From NCBI GenBank assembly GCA_001507425.1, contig LMAJ01000003.1, forward strand, positions 186,001 to 250,000: a stretch of 64,000 nt of DNA. Direction: 5' to 3'. Shown piece by piece: positions 1 through 6,664 of this stretch (position 1 is the first letter of the stretch; every line of letters begins with the position of its first letter). The position numbers and the translations under genes are program-made. Under the pieces are notes generated by a model. It ran no database searches and was not told the DNA's origin. It worked only from the letters and a program-made list of their open reading frames with translations. The stretch comes from Flavobacteriaceae bacterium CRH (GTDB taxonomy: Bacteria; Bacteroidota; Bacteroidia; Flavobacteriales; Flavobacteriaceae).

Positions 1-329
1 TTTTTGCTGCTTTTTTTAATCTTCGATTTTTTTGCTTTAGGCTCTTTGGCAATAAACAAAAAGTAAATCGTCAGAATAGCGAAAATAACAAAACCAACTT
101 CACGTAAAAGCGTTACAACATCTGGTCTGCTGTCGATTACGTGGGCAAATAATACAGCGGCATACACCTGAAAAAAAATCACGACAACGGCTCCAATCAC
201 AAACCACATTGCGTTCTTTTTTCCTTCTTTCAAATTTATTTTTGCTGCCGTCATGTTGATTAAGCCAGGTGGAATAATTCCGATGAAAGCGGCAATAAAA
301 CCAGAAAGTAAAGGAGTAAGTAATGCCAT
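1..329 (-). CDS. LysE-family translocator, 3' end outside the window
   Basis: The reading frame opens with ATG at 327-329 and stays open to the window edge, about 109 codons. The protein starts MALLTPLLSGFIAAFIGIIP, followed by PGLINMTAAK. This proline/glycine-rich first membrane segment with a PG(L)xN motif is typical of LysE/RhtB amino-acid exporters. Two more hydrophobic segments follow (around residues 41-62 and 76-93), then a lysine-rich stretch. The family exports amino acids or related small molecules across the inner membrane; no substrate can be assigned. It lies on the same strand as trmB with a 42-base gap and is probably co-transcribed with it. Confidence 0.7.
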   Translation of the reverse strand, partial: MALLTPLLSGFIAAFIGIIPPGLINMTAAKINLKEGKKNAMWFVIGAVVVIFFQVYAAVLFAHVIDSRPDVVTLLREVGFVIFAILTIYFLFIAKEPKAKKSKIKKSSK

Positions 330-371
330 TCAGTTGGTTGATGGGTTAGAAAAGTGTTTTTGAAAATTAAA

Positions 372-1049
372 TTAATCTTTAATTTTGAAGCGAATATACG
401 TAATTGCCTTGTTAATTTCTAAATATTGTTTTTCATAAAAAGTCTGAAAAGCAGTAACTTCCTCAGGGCTTCCTTCATTTGTATATACATTATGATTTGC
501 ATATAAAACTTCGTGTCCTTCTCCGTGCAGCAAACCTAGAGTATAACCGTGCATAAATTCGCTATCGGTTTTAAGGTTTACAACGCCGTCTTTTTTAAGG
601 ATTTTTTTATACAATTTCAAAAATTCAGAATTCGTCATTCTGTGTTTGGTTCTTTTGTATTTGATTTGCGGATCCGGAAAAGTAATCCAGATTTCGTCTA
701 CCTCATTTTCATTAAAAATATGATCGATCAATTCGATTTGAGTTCGAATAAAAGCAACATTATGTAAGCCAGTTTCAACAGCAGTTTTAGCGCCTCTCCA
801 AAAACGGGCACCTTTAATATCAATTCCGATAAAATTTTTGTTGGGATATCTTTCTGCCAATCCAACAGAATATTCCCCTTTTCCACATCCTAATTCTAAA
901 ACTAAAGGATTATCATTTTTAAAGAAATCAGAGTTCCATTTTCCTTTCAAAGGCATTAAATCGCCTACAACTTCTTCTCTGGTTGGTTGAAAAACGTTTT
1001 GAAATGTTTCGTTTTCTCTGAATCTTTTTAGTTTATTTTTACTTCCCAC
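372..1049 (-). CDS. trmB: tRNA (guanine-N7-)-methyltransferase
   Basis: TrmB transfers a methyl group from S-adenosylmethionine to N7 of G46 in tRNA. The SAM-binding loop LELGCGKGEYS is at residues 51-61, and the family signature WITFPDPQIKYKRTKHRMT at about 121-139. I chose the GTG at 1047-1049 because the product then starts MGSKNKLKRFRENETF, the usual start in Flavobacteriaceae, giving 225 aa. The frame extends upstream to an ATG at 1112, but that adds an unrelated 21-residue hydrophobic leader. No Shine-Dalgarno precedes either start, as is normal in this phylum. A LysE-type gene follows in the same direction. Confidence 0.93.
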   Translation of the reverse strand: MGSKNKLKRFRENETFQNVFQPTREEVVGDLMPLKGKWNSDFFKNDNPLVLELGCGKGEYSVGLAERYPNKNFIGIDIKGARFWRGAKTAVETGLHNVAFIRTQIELIDHIFNENEVDEIWITFPDPQIKYKRTKHRMTNSEFLKLYKKILKKDGVVNLKTDSEFMHGYTLGLLHGEGHEVLYANHNVYTNEGSPEEVTAFQTFYEKQYLEINKAITYIRFKIKD

Positions 1050-1121
1050 TTTTACAAAAATTTTCAGCAAAATTAAGGAATATAAACGAATGAAAATAGC
1101 GCAAATATGCATTAAAAGTTT

Positions 1122-1187
1122 TTAGCCACGAATTCACGAATTTTTATTATCCATAGCAATGGAGAAAATTCGTGAATTCGTGGCTAA
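1122..1187. repeat. 23-bp inverted repeat (cacgaattcacgaattt family)
   Basis: Arms 1122-1144 and 1165-1187 are exact reverse complements around a 20-base loop. The hairpin sits just past the amt stop codon and upstream of trmB, so it could end amt transcription. It has the look of the dispersed palindromes common in Flavobacterium intergenic DNA; that is an inference from its form and position. Confidence 0.8.
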
Positions 1188-1208
1188 TTCTAATGCTGGA
1201 ATATATTT

Positions 1209-2591
1209 TTAACCGTAATGCGGTTCTGTAATGGGTTTTAATTTTGGATCAAGAGTTTCGTCGTGTTGCGATAAGTCAAGTCCAATGTGTTCGTTTTCTT
1301 CAGAAACACGCAACGGAATAATGAAGTTCGTTACTTTAAATAAGAAATAAGCTCCGAAGAAAGTAAATATCGAAACCAAAACCAATGCCATCATATGATG
1401 TGCAAATACGTTCCAGCCGCCGTGTAACAGACTTGCATTTTCTCCGTGAGCAAATATGGCCGTTAAAATCATTCCCATAATTCCGCCAACACCGTGACAG
1501 GCAAAAACGTCTAAAGTATCATCAAATCTTTTAGAGAAACTACAGTTTACAACCGAGTTTGAAACCAAAGCCGTAATAAATCCGAAAAACATACTTTCTG
1601 GAACCGAAATATAACCCGCTGCAGGCGTTATGGCAACCAAACCTACAACAGCGCCAATACAAGCGCCAAGCGCCGAAACTTTTCTACCGTTCATTCTGTC
1701 AAAGAAAACCCAGGTTAACATCGCTGCGGCCGATGAAGTTGTTGTTGTTGCGAAAGCCATAGCGGCAGTTCCGTTGGCGGCAAGTGCAGATCCGGCGTTG
1801 AAACCGAACCAGCCAAACCATAACATTCCTGTTCCTAATAATACAAACGGAATATTGGTTGGAATATGGTCGCTGTTTTTTCTTTTTCCTAAAACCAGAA
1901 CGCCAGCCAAAGCTGCAAATCCTGAACTCATATGCACGACAGTTCCTCCGGCGAAATCTTTTACGCCAAAATAACTGCCTAAAACCCCTGTTGGATACCA
2001 AACAGAATGACACAAAGGCGCATATATAAAAATGGTAAATAAACTAATGAAAAGTAAATACGATATAAAACGAACGCGTTCTGCAAAAGAACCCGTAATA
2101 ATTGCCGGAGCGATAATCGCAAATTTCATTTGAAACAAAGCAAATAGCATAAACGGAATTGTACTTGCCAATTGTTTATGAGGCAAAATACCAACATAAT
2201 CCATAAAAGCAAAAGTGGTTGGATTGCCAAAGAAACTATAAAAATGATCTCCGGAACCAAAACCAACCGGATCTCCAAAAGCGAGACTAAAACCTACTAC
2301 AACCCATAAAAGTGTTACAACACCCAAACAAATAAAACTTTGTAACATGGTCGAAATAACATTTTTTCGGCCCACCATTCCGCCATAAAAAAAGGATAAT
2401 CCAGGCGTCATGATTAAAACGAGACAGCAGGAAGTTAACATCCAGGCAACATCGGCAGGAACAATATGTTCTGTGGTGCCAAATTTTGATAAAACATAAC
2501 TATTTTCAGTAACCGTTGGCCAAAATGCGCCAGTAATACAAACAATGCTGATTATGATAAAGGAAATGATCCAGCGTCTTTCTATTTTCAT
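1209..2591 (-). CDS. amt: Ammonium transporter (Amt/MEP/Rh family)
   Basis: An inner-membrane channel for ammonium/ammonia of 460 aa, with a signal-like first helix (residues 8-24) followed by the usual multi-helix Amt core. Family marks are TPGLSFFYGGMVGRKN at 62-77, the signature DFAGGTVVHMSSG at 212-224 and FACHGVGGIMG at 363-373. His220 and His366 match the twin-histidine pair of the conduction pore. The C-terminal cytosolic tail (HDETLDPKLKP) is short. No glnK/PII gene lies beside it in this window, unlike the common glnK-amtB arrangement. A -7-like TAACTTTG lies about 39 bases upstream of the start. Confidence 0.96.
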   Translation of the reverse strand: MKIERRWIISFIIISIVCITGAFWPTVTENSYVLSKFGTTEHIVPADVAWMLTSCCLVLIMTPGLSFFYGGMVGRKNVISTMLQSFICLGVVTLLWVVVGFSLAFGDPVGFGSGDHFYSFFGNPTTFAFMDYVGILPHKQLASTIPFMLFALFQMKFAIIAPAIITGSFAERVRFISYLLFISLFTIFIYAPLCHSVWYPTGVLGSYFGVKDFAGGTVVHMSSGFAALAGVLVLGKRKNSDHIPTNIPFVLLGTGMLWFGWFGFNAGSALAANGTAAMAFATTTTSSAAAMLTWVFFDRMNGRKVSALGACIGAVVGLVAITPAAGYISVPESMFFGFITALVSNSVVNCSFSKRFDDTLDVFACHGVGGIMGMILTAIFAHGENASLLHGGWNVFAHHMMALVLVSIFTFFGAYFLFKVTNFIIPLRVSEENEHIGLDLSQHDETLDPKLKPITEPHYG

Positions 2592-2629
2592 TTTTCAAAT
2601 ACTTTAAAGAACCCTATTTTTTTTGGGGT

Positions 2630-2637
2630 CAAAGTTA
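2630..2637 (-). promoter_or_regulatory. Putative -7 promoter element of amt
   Basis: On the minus strand this reads TAACTTTG, matching the Bacteroidota -7 consensus TAnnTTTG. It lies 39 bases before the amt ATG. No good TTG -33 box is seen at the expected distance, so support is partial. Confidence 0.4.
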
Positions 2638-2853
2638 TAAAAAAATAAATATTTTGATTTTCAGGGCTGTTAAAATAGAGGTTGTATTTTGATTTTAGTC
2701 GAATTTTTAAAATTTGATGTATTTTTTTGAGACAATCTTATTTTAAAGTTCCAAAAACGAGCTGTTATTGCTAAATATATTAAAATGAAATTGATACGTT
2801 GTTTCGCAAACCGTCAGAAAAGTTAGGATTATAAAAACAAAGCCCGAAATTGT

Positions 2854-3345
2854 TTATTTTTTCTTAAGCTTGTCAATTAAAACATCTTCAACCGGCGATT
2901 TTAGTTTCGTTACATTATCAACTTCGTCATTCGGAATGGTCATTGATAAAACGTAATGTTGAATTTTCCATTCTTTCCCCACTTTAATCAAAACGCCGGA
3001 ACCGCGACAGATTTTCATTTGCGTATTCAGCAATTCATCAAACCAGGCAATTTTTCCGCTTTTATCAAAAAATATGTGACGTTCAAGAGCCGTAAAATTC
3101 CACGTTGTTCCTTTGTCGAAAAAAGGTTTTGCCCAGGTTTTAAATTCCGGTTTTGTCCAGTTTTCTGTGGCGTCAGTTCCAATGTAAATCGCATCGCTGG
3201 CAAGTGCATCAAAATAAGCGTCGAATTTTACATCGGCGGCGGCTTTATGCCAGGCATCAAGCGTTTTGTTAATTGTGGTTTTTTCTAAACTTTGTGCATT
3301 TGCAAAAGCAGAGACGAATAATAAAAGTACGATTGATTTTTTCAT
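2854..3345 (-). CDS. Secreted SnoaL/NTF2-like domain protein
   Basis: A 163-aa protein starting MKKSIVLLLFVSAFANAQ, a Sec signal peptide cut near AQ-S. The rest fits the SnoaL-like/NTF2 superfamily (cone-shaped alpha+beta fold): an N-terminal helix with DAWHKAAADVKFDAYFDAL, then DAIYIGTDATENWTKPEF, and a late strand with GKEWKIQHYVLS. Such domains include enzymes and binding proteins, so no reaction can be assigned. The frame is open to 3408, but the extra 21 residues there (MNLYDKKMLLYFL...) would hide the signal peptide, so I prefer the ATG at 3345. It stands alone between amt and a repeat-rich gap. Confidence 0.75.
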   Translation of the reverse strand: MKKSIVLLLFVSAFANAQSLEKTTINKTLDAWHKAAADVKFDAYFDALASDAIYIGTDATENWTKPEFKTWAKPFFDKGTTWNFTALERHIFFDKSGKIAWFDELLNTQMKICRGSGVLIKVGKEWKIQHYVLSMTIPNDEVDNVTKLKSPVEDVLIDKLKKK

Positions 3346-3436
3346 AGGATAAAATGTTTGGTTTAAAGTTAAGAAATATAGCAACATTTTTTTATCATAT
3401 AAATTCATTTAAAAAAAGCGTCTATATGCGTTTTGT

Positions 3437-3535
3437 CATCCTGAGGTATGAAGGATCACACTAGAAATTCCGTAAAGTAAATCGACAATCTATGTCGAGC
3501 CTCGTGTGTGATCCTTCGTGCCTCAGGATGACAAA
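3437..3535. repeat. Imperfect long inverted repeat (gtcatcctgag family)
   Basis: The left arm starts GTCATCCTGAGG at 3437 and the right arm ends CCTCAGGATGAC at about 3533; further inside, AAGGATCACAC at about 3449 is answered by GTGTGATCCTT near 3507. The same kind of sequence recurs near 9360, 9435, 9500 and 27610. It lies in the 3346-3707 gap, which holds no gene. Confidence 0.75.
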
Positions 3536-3595
3536 AAAGGGTAGCCAAACTGAACGTAACTTTTTTCAAAGTTTTAAACTTGACAGGGTTAAGAT

Positions 3596-3663
3596 GAATT
3601 TATATAAGTTGTAGGCGAAAATTTTACCACAAACTTAAATTCTCTTATATAACTTATATGGTA
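3596..3663. repeat. Inverted repeat of the 'atataacttatatgg' family
   Basis: GAATTTATATAAGTTGTAGG on the left and CTTATATAACTTATATGG on the right are related inverted arms. The same family flanks the other side of the neighbouring lipoprotein gene (4380-4525) and recurs at 53180-53214 and 61155-61223. It directly precedes the lipoprotein gene at 3708. Confidence 0.7.
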
Positions 3664-3707
3664 GAAAAAAAATCTAGTATATTTGAGAGCTTTAAAAATA
3701 CCACATC

Positions 3708-4370
3708 ATGAATCCGAAAATAGTTATCAGTTCGTTAGTTCTTACTTCATTGCTTTTTATTTCTTGTAAAAAAGAATTAGAACCTCAGGAAAACACACCA
3801 ACATCAGAATTGGTAAAACTAGGATTGATGAAAGATACGACGAAAGTTAATTCTGTAGTTCAAACACAACCTGCAACAAATCCAAATACCGTTTTGAGTT
3901 CAAATGCCGGAATGAATCCTGCACACGGACAACCGGGACATCGTTGTGACATTGCAGTTGGTGCACCATTAAATTCGGCTCCAACGCAAGGACAAACACA
4001 AACGGTGCAACCGGCACAAACCGTTCAGGTAAATACGCCACAGCAAAATGTAGTAACAACAACTACAACAGTTGCAGCACCAGTAAAAGTAGGAAAGGGA
4101 ATGAATCCGTCGCACGGGCAACCGGGACATAGATGTGATATTCCTGTAGGAGCGCCTTTAAATTCGCCAGTAGCGGCTAAACAAACTGCTGCTGCATCAC
4201 AAGGCGGAAGCACTTCGCAAACCTTTACCGTAACTCCGCCCGCAAATAATAATGTTCCGGCTTTATTAAGTACCGAAACGCCAACCGTTGCCGAAGGAAT
4301 GAATCCTGCACACGGACAACCCGGACATCGTTGCGATATTGCCGTTGGAGCGCCACTACCGAAATCCTAG
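3708..4370 (+). CDS. Lipoprotein with three GMNPxHGQPGHRCD repeats
   Basis: A 220-aa protein with a lipobox (LLFISC, Cys20), so probably anchored in a membrane. It carries three near-identical 23-residue modules at 68-90, 131-153 and 197-219, each with GMNPAHGQPGHRCDIAVG or a close variant. They are joined by low-complexity Q/T/P/A linkers. Each module holds two His and one Cys in HGQPGHRCD. That spacing could bind a metal or a haem-like ligand, but this is inference. The motif is known to me from hypothetical proteins of Bacteroidota with no settled function. The gene is enclosed on both sides by copies of the same palindromic repeat. It has no operon partner. Confidence 0.8.
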   Translation: MNPKIVISSLVLTSLLFISCKKELEPQENTPTSELVKLGLMKDTTKVNSVVQTQPATNPNTVLSSNAGMNPAHGQPGHRCDIAVGAPLNSAPTQGQTQTVQPAQTVQVNTPQQNVVTTTTTVAAPVKVGKGMNPSHGQPGHRCDIPVGAPLNSPVAAKQTAAASQGGSTSQTFTVTPPANNNVPALLSTETPTVAEGMNPAHGQPGHRCDIAVGAPLPKS

Positions 4371-4379
4371 AAAAAATAA

Positions 4380-4525
4380 ACCATATAAGTTATATAAGTT
4401 CATTTTAATTTAAGCCGCTTAATGCGTGCCTAATATGAATTTATATAACTTATATGGTTTTAAAATATCTAGTTCATTTAAGTTTAAACGCAAAGTTTAA
4501 ATGAACTTATATAACTTACATGGTT
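4380..4525. repeat. Tandem pair of 'atataacttatatgg' inverted repeats
   Basis: The arms at 4380-4402 and 4435-4459 form a near-perfect inverted repeat. A second, related module (4471-4525) has its own inner palindrome AGTTCATTTAA/TTTAAATGAACT and ends ATATAACTTACATGG. The block fills the space between the stops of two convergent genes and may serve as a two-way terminator. Confidence 0.75.
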
Positions 4526-4542
4526 AAAAAAAGTCTTTTCTT

Positions 4543-4857
4543 TTAATGTTGTTTCATTTTTTCGAAAGTGGTAGTAAGCGATTTTTTTGCTTTTGCCAAA
4601 GCGCCGCTAAAAGCTTTTTCAATTGTATCGGCGTGTTCTGTTACGGTTAAGGGTTGTAAGTTGGCAATACGAACTTCGATCACGCATTTTTTATCATTTA
4701 AGCTAAATTTCTCTCCGTTTTCGTCTCCAAAATGCACTTCTACGCGGGTGATTTTTTCCTCAAAACGGACTAATCCTTTTTCTAATTCCTCAGAGAAATA
4801 AGTTGCTAATCTTTCGTGTCCTTCAATGTTTTTGTCTGTATTGATTTGAATCTTCAT
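4543..4857 (-). CDS. HPF/RaiA-family ribosome-associated protein
   Basis: A 104-aa protein with the beta-alpha-beta-beta-beta-alpha layout of short hibernation-promoting factor/RaiA proteins. An opening strand MKIQINTDKNIEGHE is followed by a long helix, then RVEVHFGDENGEKF, KKCVIEVRIANLQPLTV and a terminal helix AFSGALAKAKKSLTTTFEKM. Relatives bind the 30S subunit and stop or dimerise ribosomes in stationary phase or stress. This copy lacks the C-terminal dimerisation domain of long HPF. It is monocistronic and convergent with the upstream lipoprotein gene. Confidence 0.85.
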   Translation of the reverse strand: MKIQINTDKNIEGHERLATYFSEELEKGLVRFEEKITRVEVHFGDENGEKFSLNDKKCVIEVRIANLQPLTVTEHADTIEKAFSGALAKAKKSLTTTFEKMKQH

Positions 4858-5166
4858 ATTGGTTTATATTTTAATGATTGTTTCTCAAAGCTATTTTTTT
4901 TAGATTGAAAAGACAAGTGAGTTAATAAAACATTGTGAAAAAATGTTGGAAATTTCAAGGCCATTTTTTATCAGACTTGGCGATCCCGAAATGGTATTAT
5001 GGAACACGGATTTAAAGGATTCACTTCGTGAAAACGCGGATAAAAACAGATTTTTTTATTTGTATTTATTGTCAGGCTGAGCGATCCCGATCCCGAAGCT
5101 TCGGGACGGGAGAAGCCCACGCAACAACAAGCAAACTAAAAATTAAAAACCTTTAAATTGATAAAG
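4858..5166. other. Gene-free stretch with a cccgaagcttcggg palindrome
   Basis: No coding frame is convincing here. It contains a perfect palindrome CCCGAAGCTTCGGG at 5092-5105 set in GGCTGAGCGATCCCGATC. The same core recurs at 21073, 21413, 27486 and, unusually, inside a gene at 47151. The remainder is simple A+T-rich DNA. Confidence 0.6.
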
Positions 5167-5352
5167 AAAACCCGCACAAAGCACAGTGTTTTTTAATATC
5201 TTCGCAGTCCTAAACTTCAATATTATGAATACAAAAAAACTTCTTGCCCGTGTGGTATGCTGGCGGTATTGGAAACAACTGCAACGCTTTATTGAAGGCG
5301 TAGGACAGCTAACCCATGCGGGTTTTATATTTCCTAAACTTCAATATTATGA
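5167..5352 (+). repeat. Duplicated leader/start region flanked by a 10-bp inverted repeat
   Basis: CCTAAACTTCAATATTATGA occurs twice, at 5209-5228 and 5333-5352, with a 124-base period; both copies contain an ATG (5225 and 5349). AAAACCCGCA (5167-5176) and TGCGGGTTTT (5317-5326) form an inverted repeat around the first copy. AACCCATGCGGGTTTT at 5311-5326 is a small terminator-like hairpin just before the second copy. A -7-like TATCTTCG lies near 5197. Confidence 0.65.
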
Positions 5353-5582
5353 GTGTAAACAGCCTTTCAAAAGAAACAGAATTGCGTTTAAACGAATTTT
5401 TCAACCAATCGATTGATCCTAAAAATTTTGCAAAAGCAATTCGAAAAGTAAATTATCTTCTCGCCATGTCTCTAATGCGAGAATGCGAAATCCTGCAAAT
5501 CGATACAAAATCAGTCGAACAAGGTTACTTTTGGCTAAATGAACTAGCCGAAATTTTAAATCCTTATTTGGATGCTGAATAA
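5349..5582 (+). CDS. Conserved small protein, paralogue of the gene at 27158
   Basis: A 77-aa product of unknown function, MSVNSLSKETELRLNEFFNQ at the start and WLNELAEILNPYLDAE at the end. It is clearly paralogous to the product of 27158-27397: both share SKETE, FAKAIR, NYxxAxSxxRE and FYWLNELAEILNPYLD-like blocks. It appears all helical, without signal peptide or membrane segment. I chose the ATG at 5349 because the ATG at 5225 reads a different frame (period 124, not divisible by 3). A strong hairpin terminator follows at 5593. The paralogue confirms that this is a real gene. Confidence 0.75.
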   Translation: MSVNSLSKETELRLNEFFNQSIDPKNFAKAIRKVNYLLAMSLMRECEILQIDTKSVEQGYFWLNELAEILNPYLDAE

Positions 5583-5592
5583 TTAAGAATTG

Positions 5593-5619
5593 AAAAGCCA
5601 CTGCGAAGTGGCTTTTTTT
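5593..5619 (+). terminator. Rho-independent terminator
   Basis: AGCCACT/AGTGGCT stem with a three-base loop, then a T run, 11 bases after the small-protein stop. Confidence 0.8.
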
Positions 5620-5686
5620 ATTTTGTGTTCTTAATTTCCGCCTGCTTTGTCATTTCGATTTCTATGATAAACCAAATTTTTTTTCA

Positions 5687-5762
5687 GGAGCTAATCCCGC
5701 TATCCGTTCCAATCTTTTGTGGCGAACCCCGCCACAAAAGGATTTCCACTTCTATCGGGTCT
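5687..5762. repeat. Dispersed repeat with an 11-bp perfect hairpin
   Basis: The element reads CTAATCCCGCTATCCGTTCC ... GGATTTCCACTTCTATCGGG around a perfect stem, CTTTTGTGGCG at 5714-5724 and CGCCACAAAAG at 5730-5740. Related, more decayed copies are seen at 56668-56732 and 32011-32063. Only this repeat and a 'gtcatttcga' fragment (5803-5835) occupy 5620-5900. Confidence 0.65.
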
Positions 5763-5900
5763 AAGGAATTTGTTTTCATAAGAATGTTTTTCGTCTTGTT
5801 TTGTCATTTCGAAGAATGAGAAATCTCCGCAAGTAACTCCGCAAAAATTTTCAAATTAGAGGTTTGTCTTTTTCTTATTGGTTTTTAATAATATATGAAT

Positions 5901-6086
5901 TCAGATTCTTATAATTTTAAATTTTGTTACGTGATCGCAAACATCACATTTTACAAGACTATTATCATCTACAAACATATCTATTTCAATTTCGTAATCA
6001 CAAACAGGGCAATTGTAAATAATATCTATAATTTTTATAGGCGGATTAAGTACAGTTGGGATTTCTAAAGTTGAATATTCTATCAT
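5901..6086 (-). CDS. Zinc-ribbon mini-protein
   Basis: A 61-aa protein with two CxxC knuckles, CPVC at residues 26-29 and CDVC at 47-50, the pattern of a zinc ribbon (inferred). The first 20 residues resemble an anchor strand, and the C-terminus HVTKFKIIRI closes the ribbon. Small ribbons like this are often protein-binding adaptors; no function is assigned. It lies 22 bases downstream of the restored end of the frameshifted gene (6108), so the two are likely one transcript. The high A+T content and lack of known neighbours fit an accessory region. Confidence 0.6.
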   Translation of the reverse strand: MIEYSTLEIPTVLNPPIKIIDIIYNCPVCDYEIEIDMFVDDNSLVKCDVCDHVTKFKIIRI

Positions 6087-6107
6087 ATTCTCTCAATATT
6101 TTCAATT

Positions 6108-6377
6108 CATCCAAATTGTATATAATCATAAATAAAATCATTTATTTCTTCTCCGTCAGAATCGAACTTTAAAAACAATCCGTGAGCATAAATTATCAAC
6201 CCAATTTTCAATTTCTTCAAATGAATTAAGATTAGTTAAAAAGTTCAAAAGCTTATTTTGATCTGTAAAATCATCTAAAAACATAATAATATCTTCTTTA
6301 AAACTATCTGCATAATTTTCATTTGGTTGTGACAAATGTTTTTCTAAATGCTGAATTTTTTCATTTAAGCTTAACAT
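6108..6377 (-). pseudogene. Small acidic protein, probably frameshifted near 6172
   Basis: The open frame 6156-6377 encodes 73 aa (MLSLNEKIQHLEKHLSQPNE...) and ends in an odd basic tail, IVFKVRF. If one T is removed from the T run in GTTTTTAAAG (about 6172-6176), the reading continues as LKFDSDGEEINDFIYDYIQF and stops at 6108. This acidic, coding-like tail restores an 89-residue protein that abuts the zinc-ribbon gene. It may be a true frameshift, a slippage site or a sequencing error. The product looks helical and soluble; its family is not recognised. It is divergent from the XRE gene, 80 bases away. Confidence 0.5.
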
Positions 6378-6457
6378 AGGAATTTTATTTCAAAGATAAA
6401 TAAAAACCCGACTATACTCCGTTGTTTTAGAGTCTACATTTCACAACTTTTGTTTAT

Positions 6458-6664
6458 ATGGATATTAAGCAAAAATTCGGACTTAAAATTAAGGAGCTTA
6501 GAAAACTCAAAGGATTATCTCAAGAAAAGCTAGCCAATTTAGCAGAGATAGATCGAACTTATTTGCCAACTATTGAAAAAGGTGAAAGGAATGTTTCTAT
6601 TGAAGTTGTTGAGCGATTAGCAAAGGCTTTAGAAGTTAAGATAAAAGACTTATTCGATGAATAG
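6458..6664 (+). CDS. XRE-family helix-turn-helix regulator
   Basis: A 68-aa protein made of a single HTH_3 (lambda Cro/C1-like) domain: GLKIKELRKLKGLSQEKLA, AEIDRTYLPTIEKGERNVS and ERLAKALEVKIKDLF are the classical helices. There is no sensor domain, as in restriction-modification controller (C) proteins. Its stop overlaps the start of the nuclease-helicase gene by 8 bases (ATGAATAG), so the two are translationally coupled. It most likely controls that gene, perhaps delaying expression on entry into a new host; this is inference from size and context. Confidence 0.85.
   Translation: MDIKQKFGLKIKELRKLKGLSQEKLANLAEIDRTYLPTIEKGERNVSIEVVERLAKALEVKIKDLFDE

Noticed and set aside
1050..1112. Upstream ATG extension of trmB
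   Set aside because: It adds a hydrophobic 21-residue leader not expected in a tRNA methyltransferase; the GTG at 1049 yields the normal MGSKNKL start.
5186..5416. Open frame over the first leader copy (MNTKKLLARVVCW...)
   Set aside because: It is out of phase with the conserved small protein and is produced by the duplicated leader; no homologue-like features.
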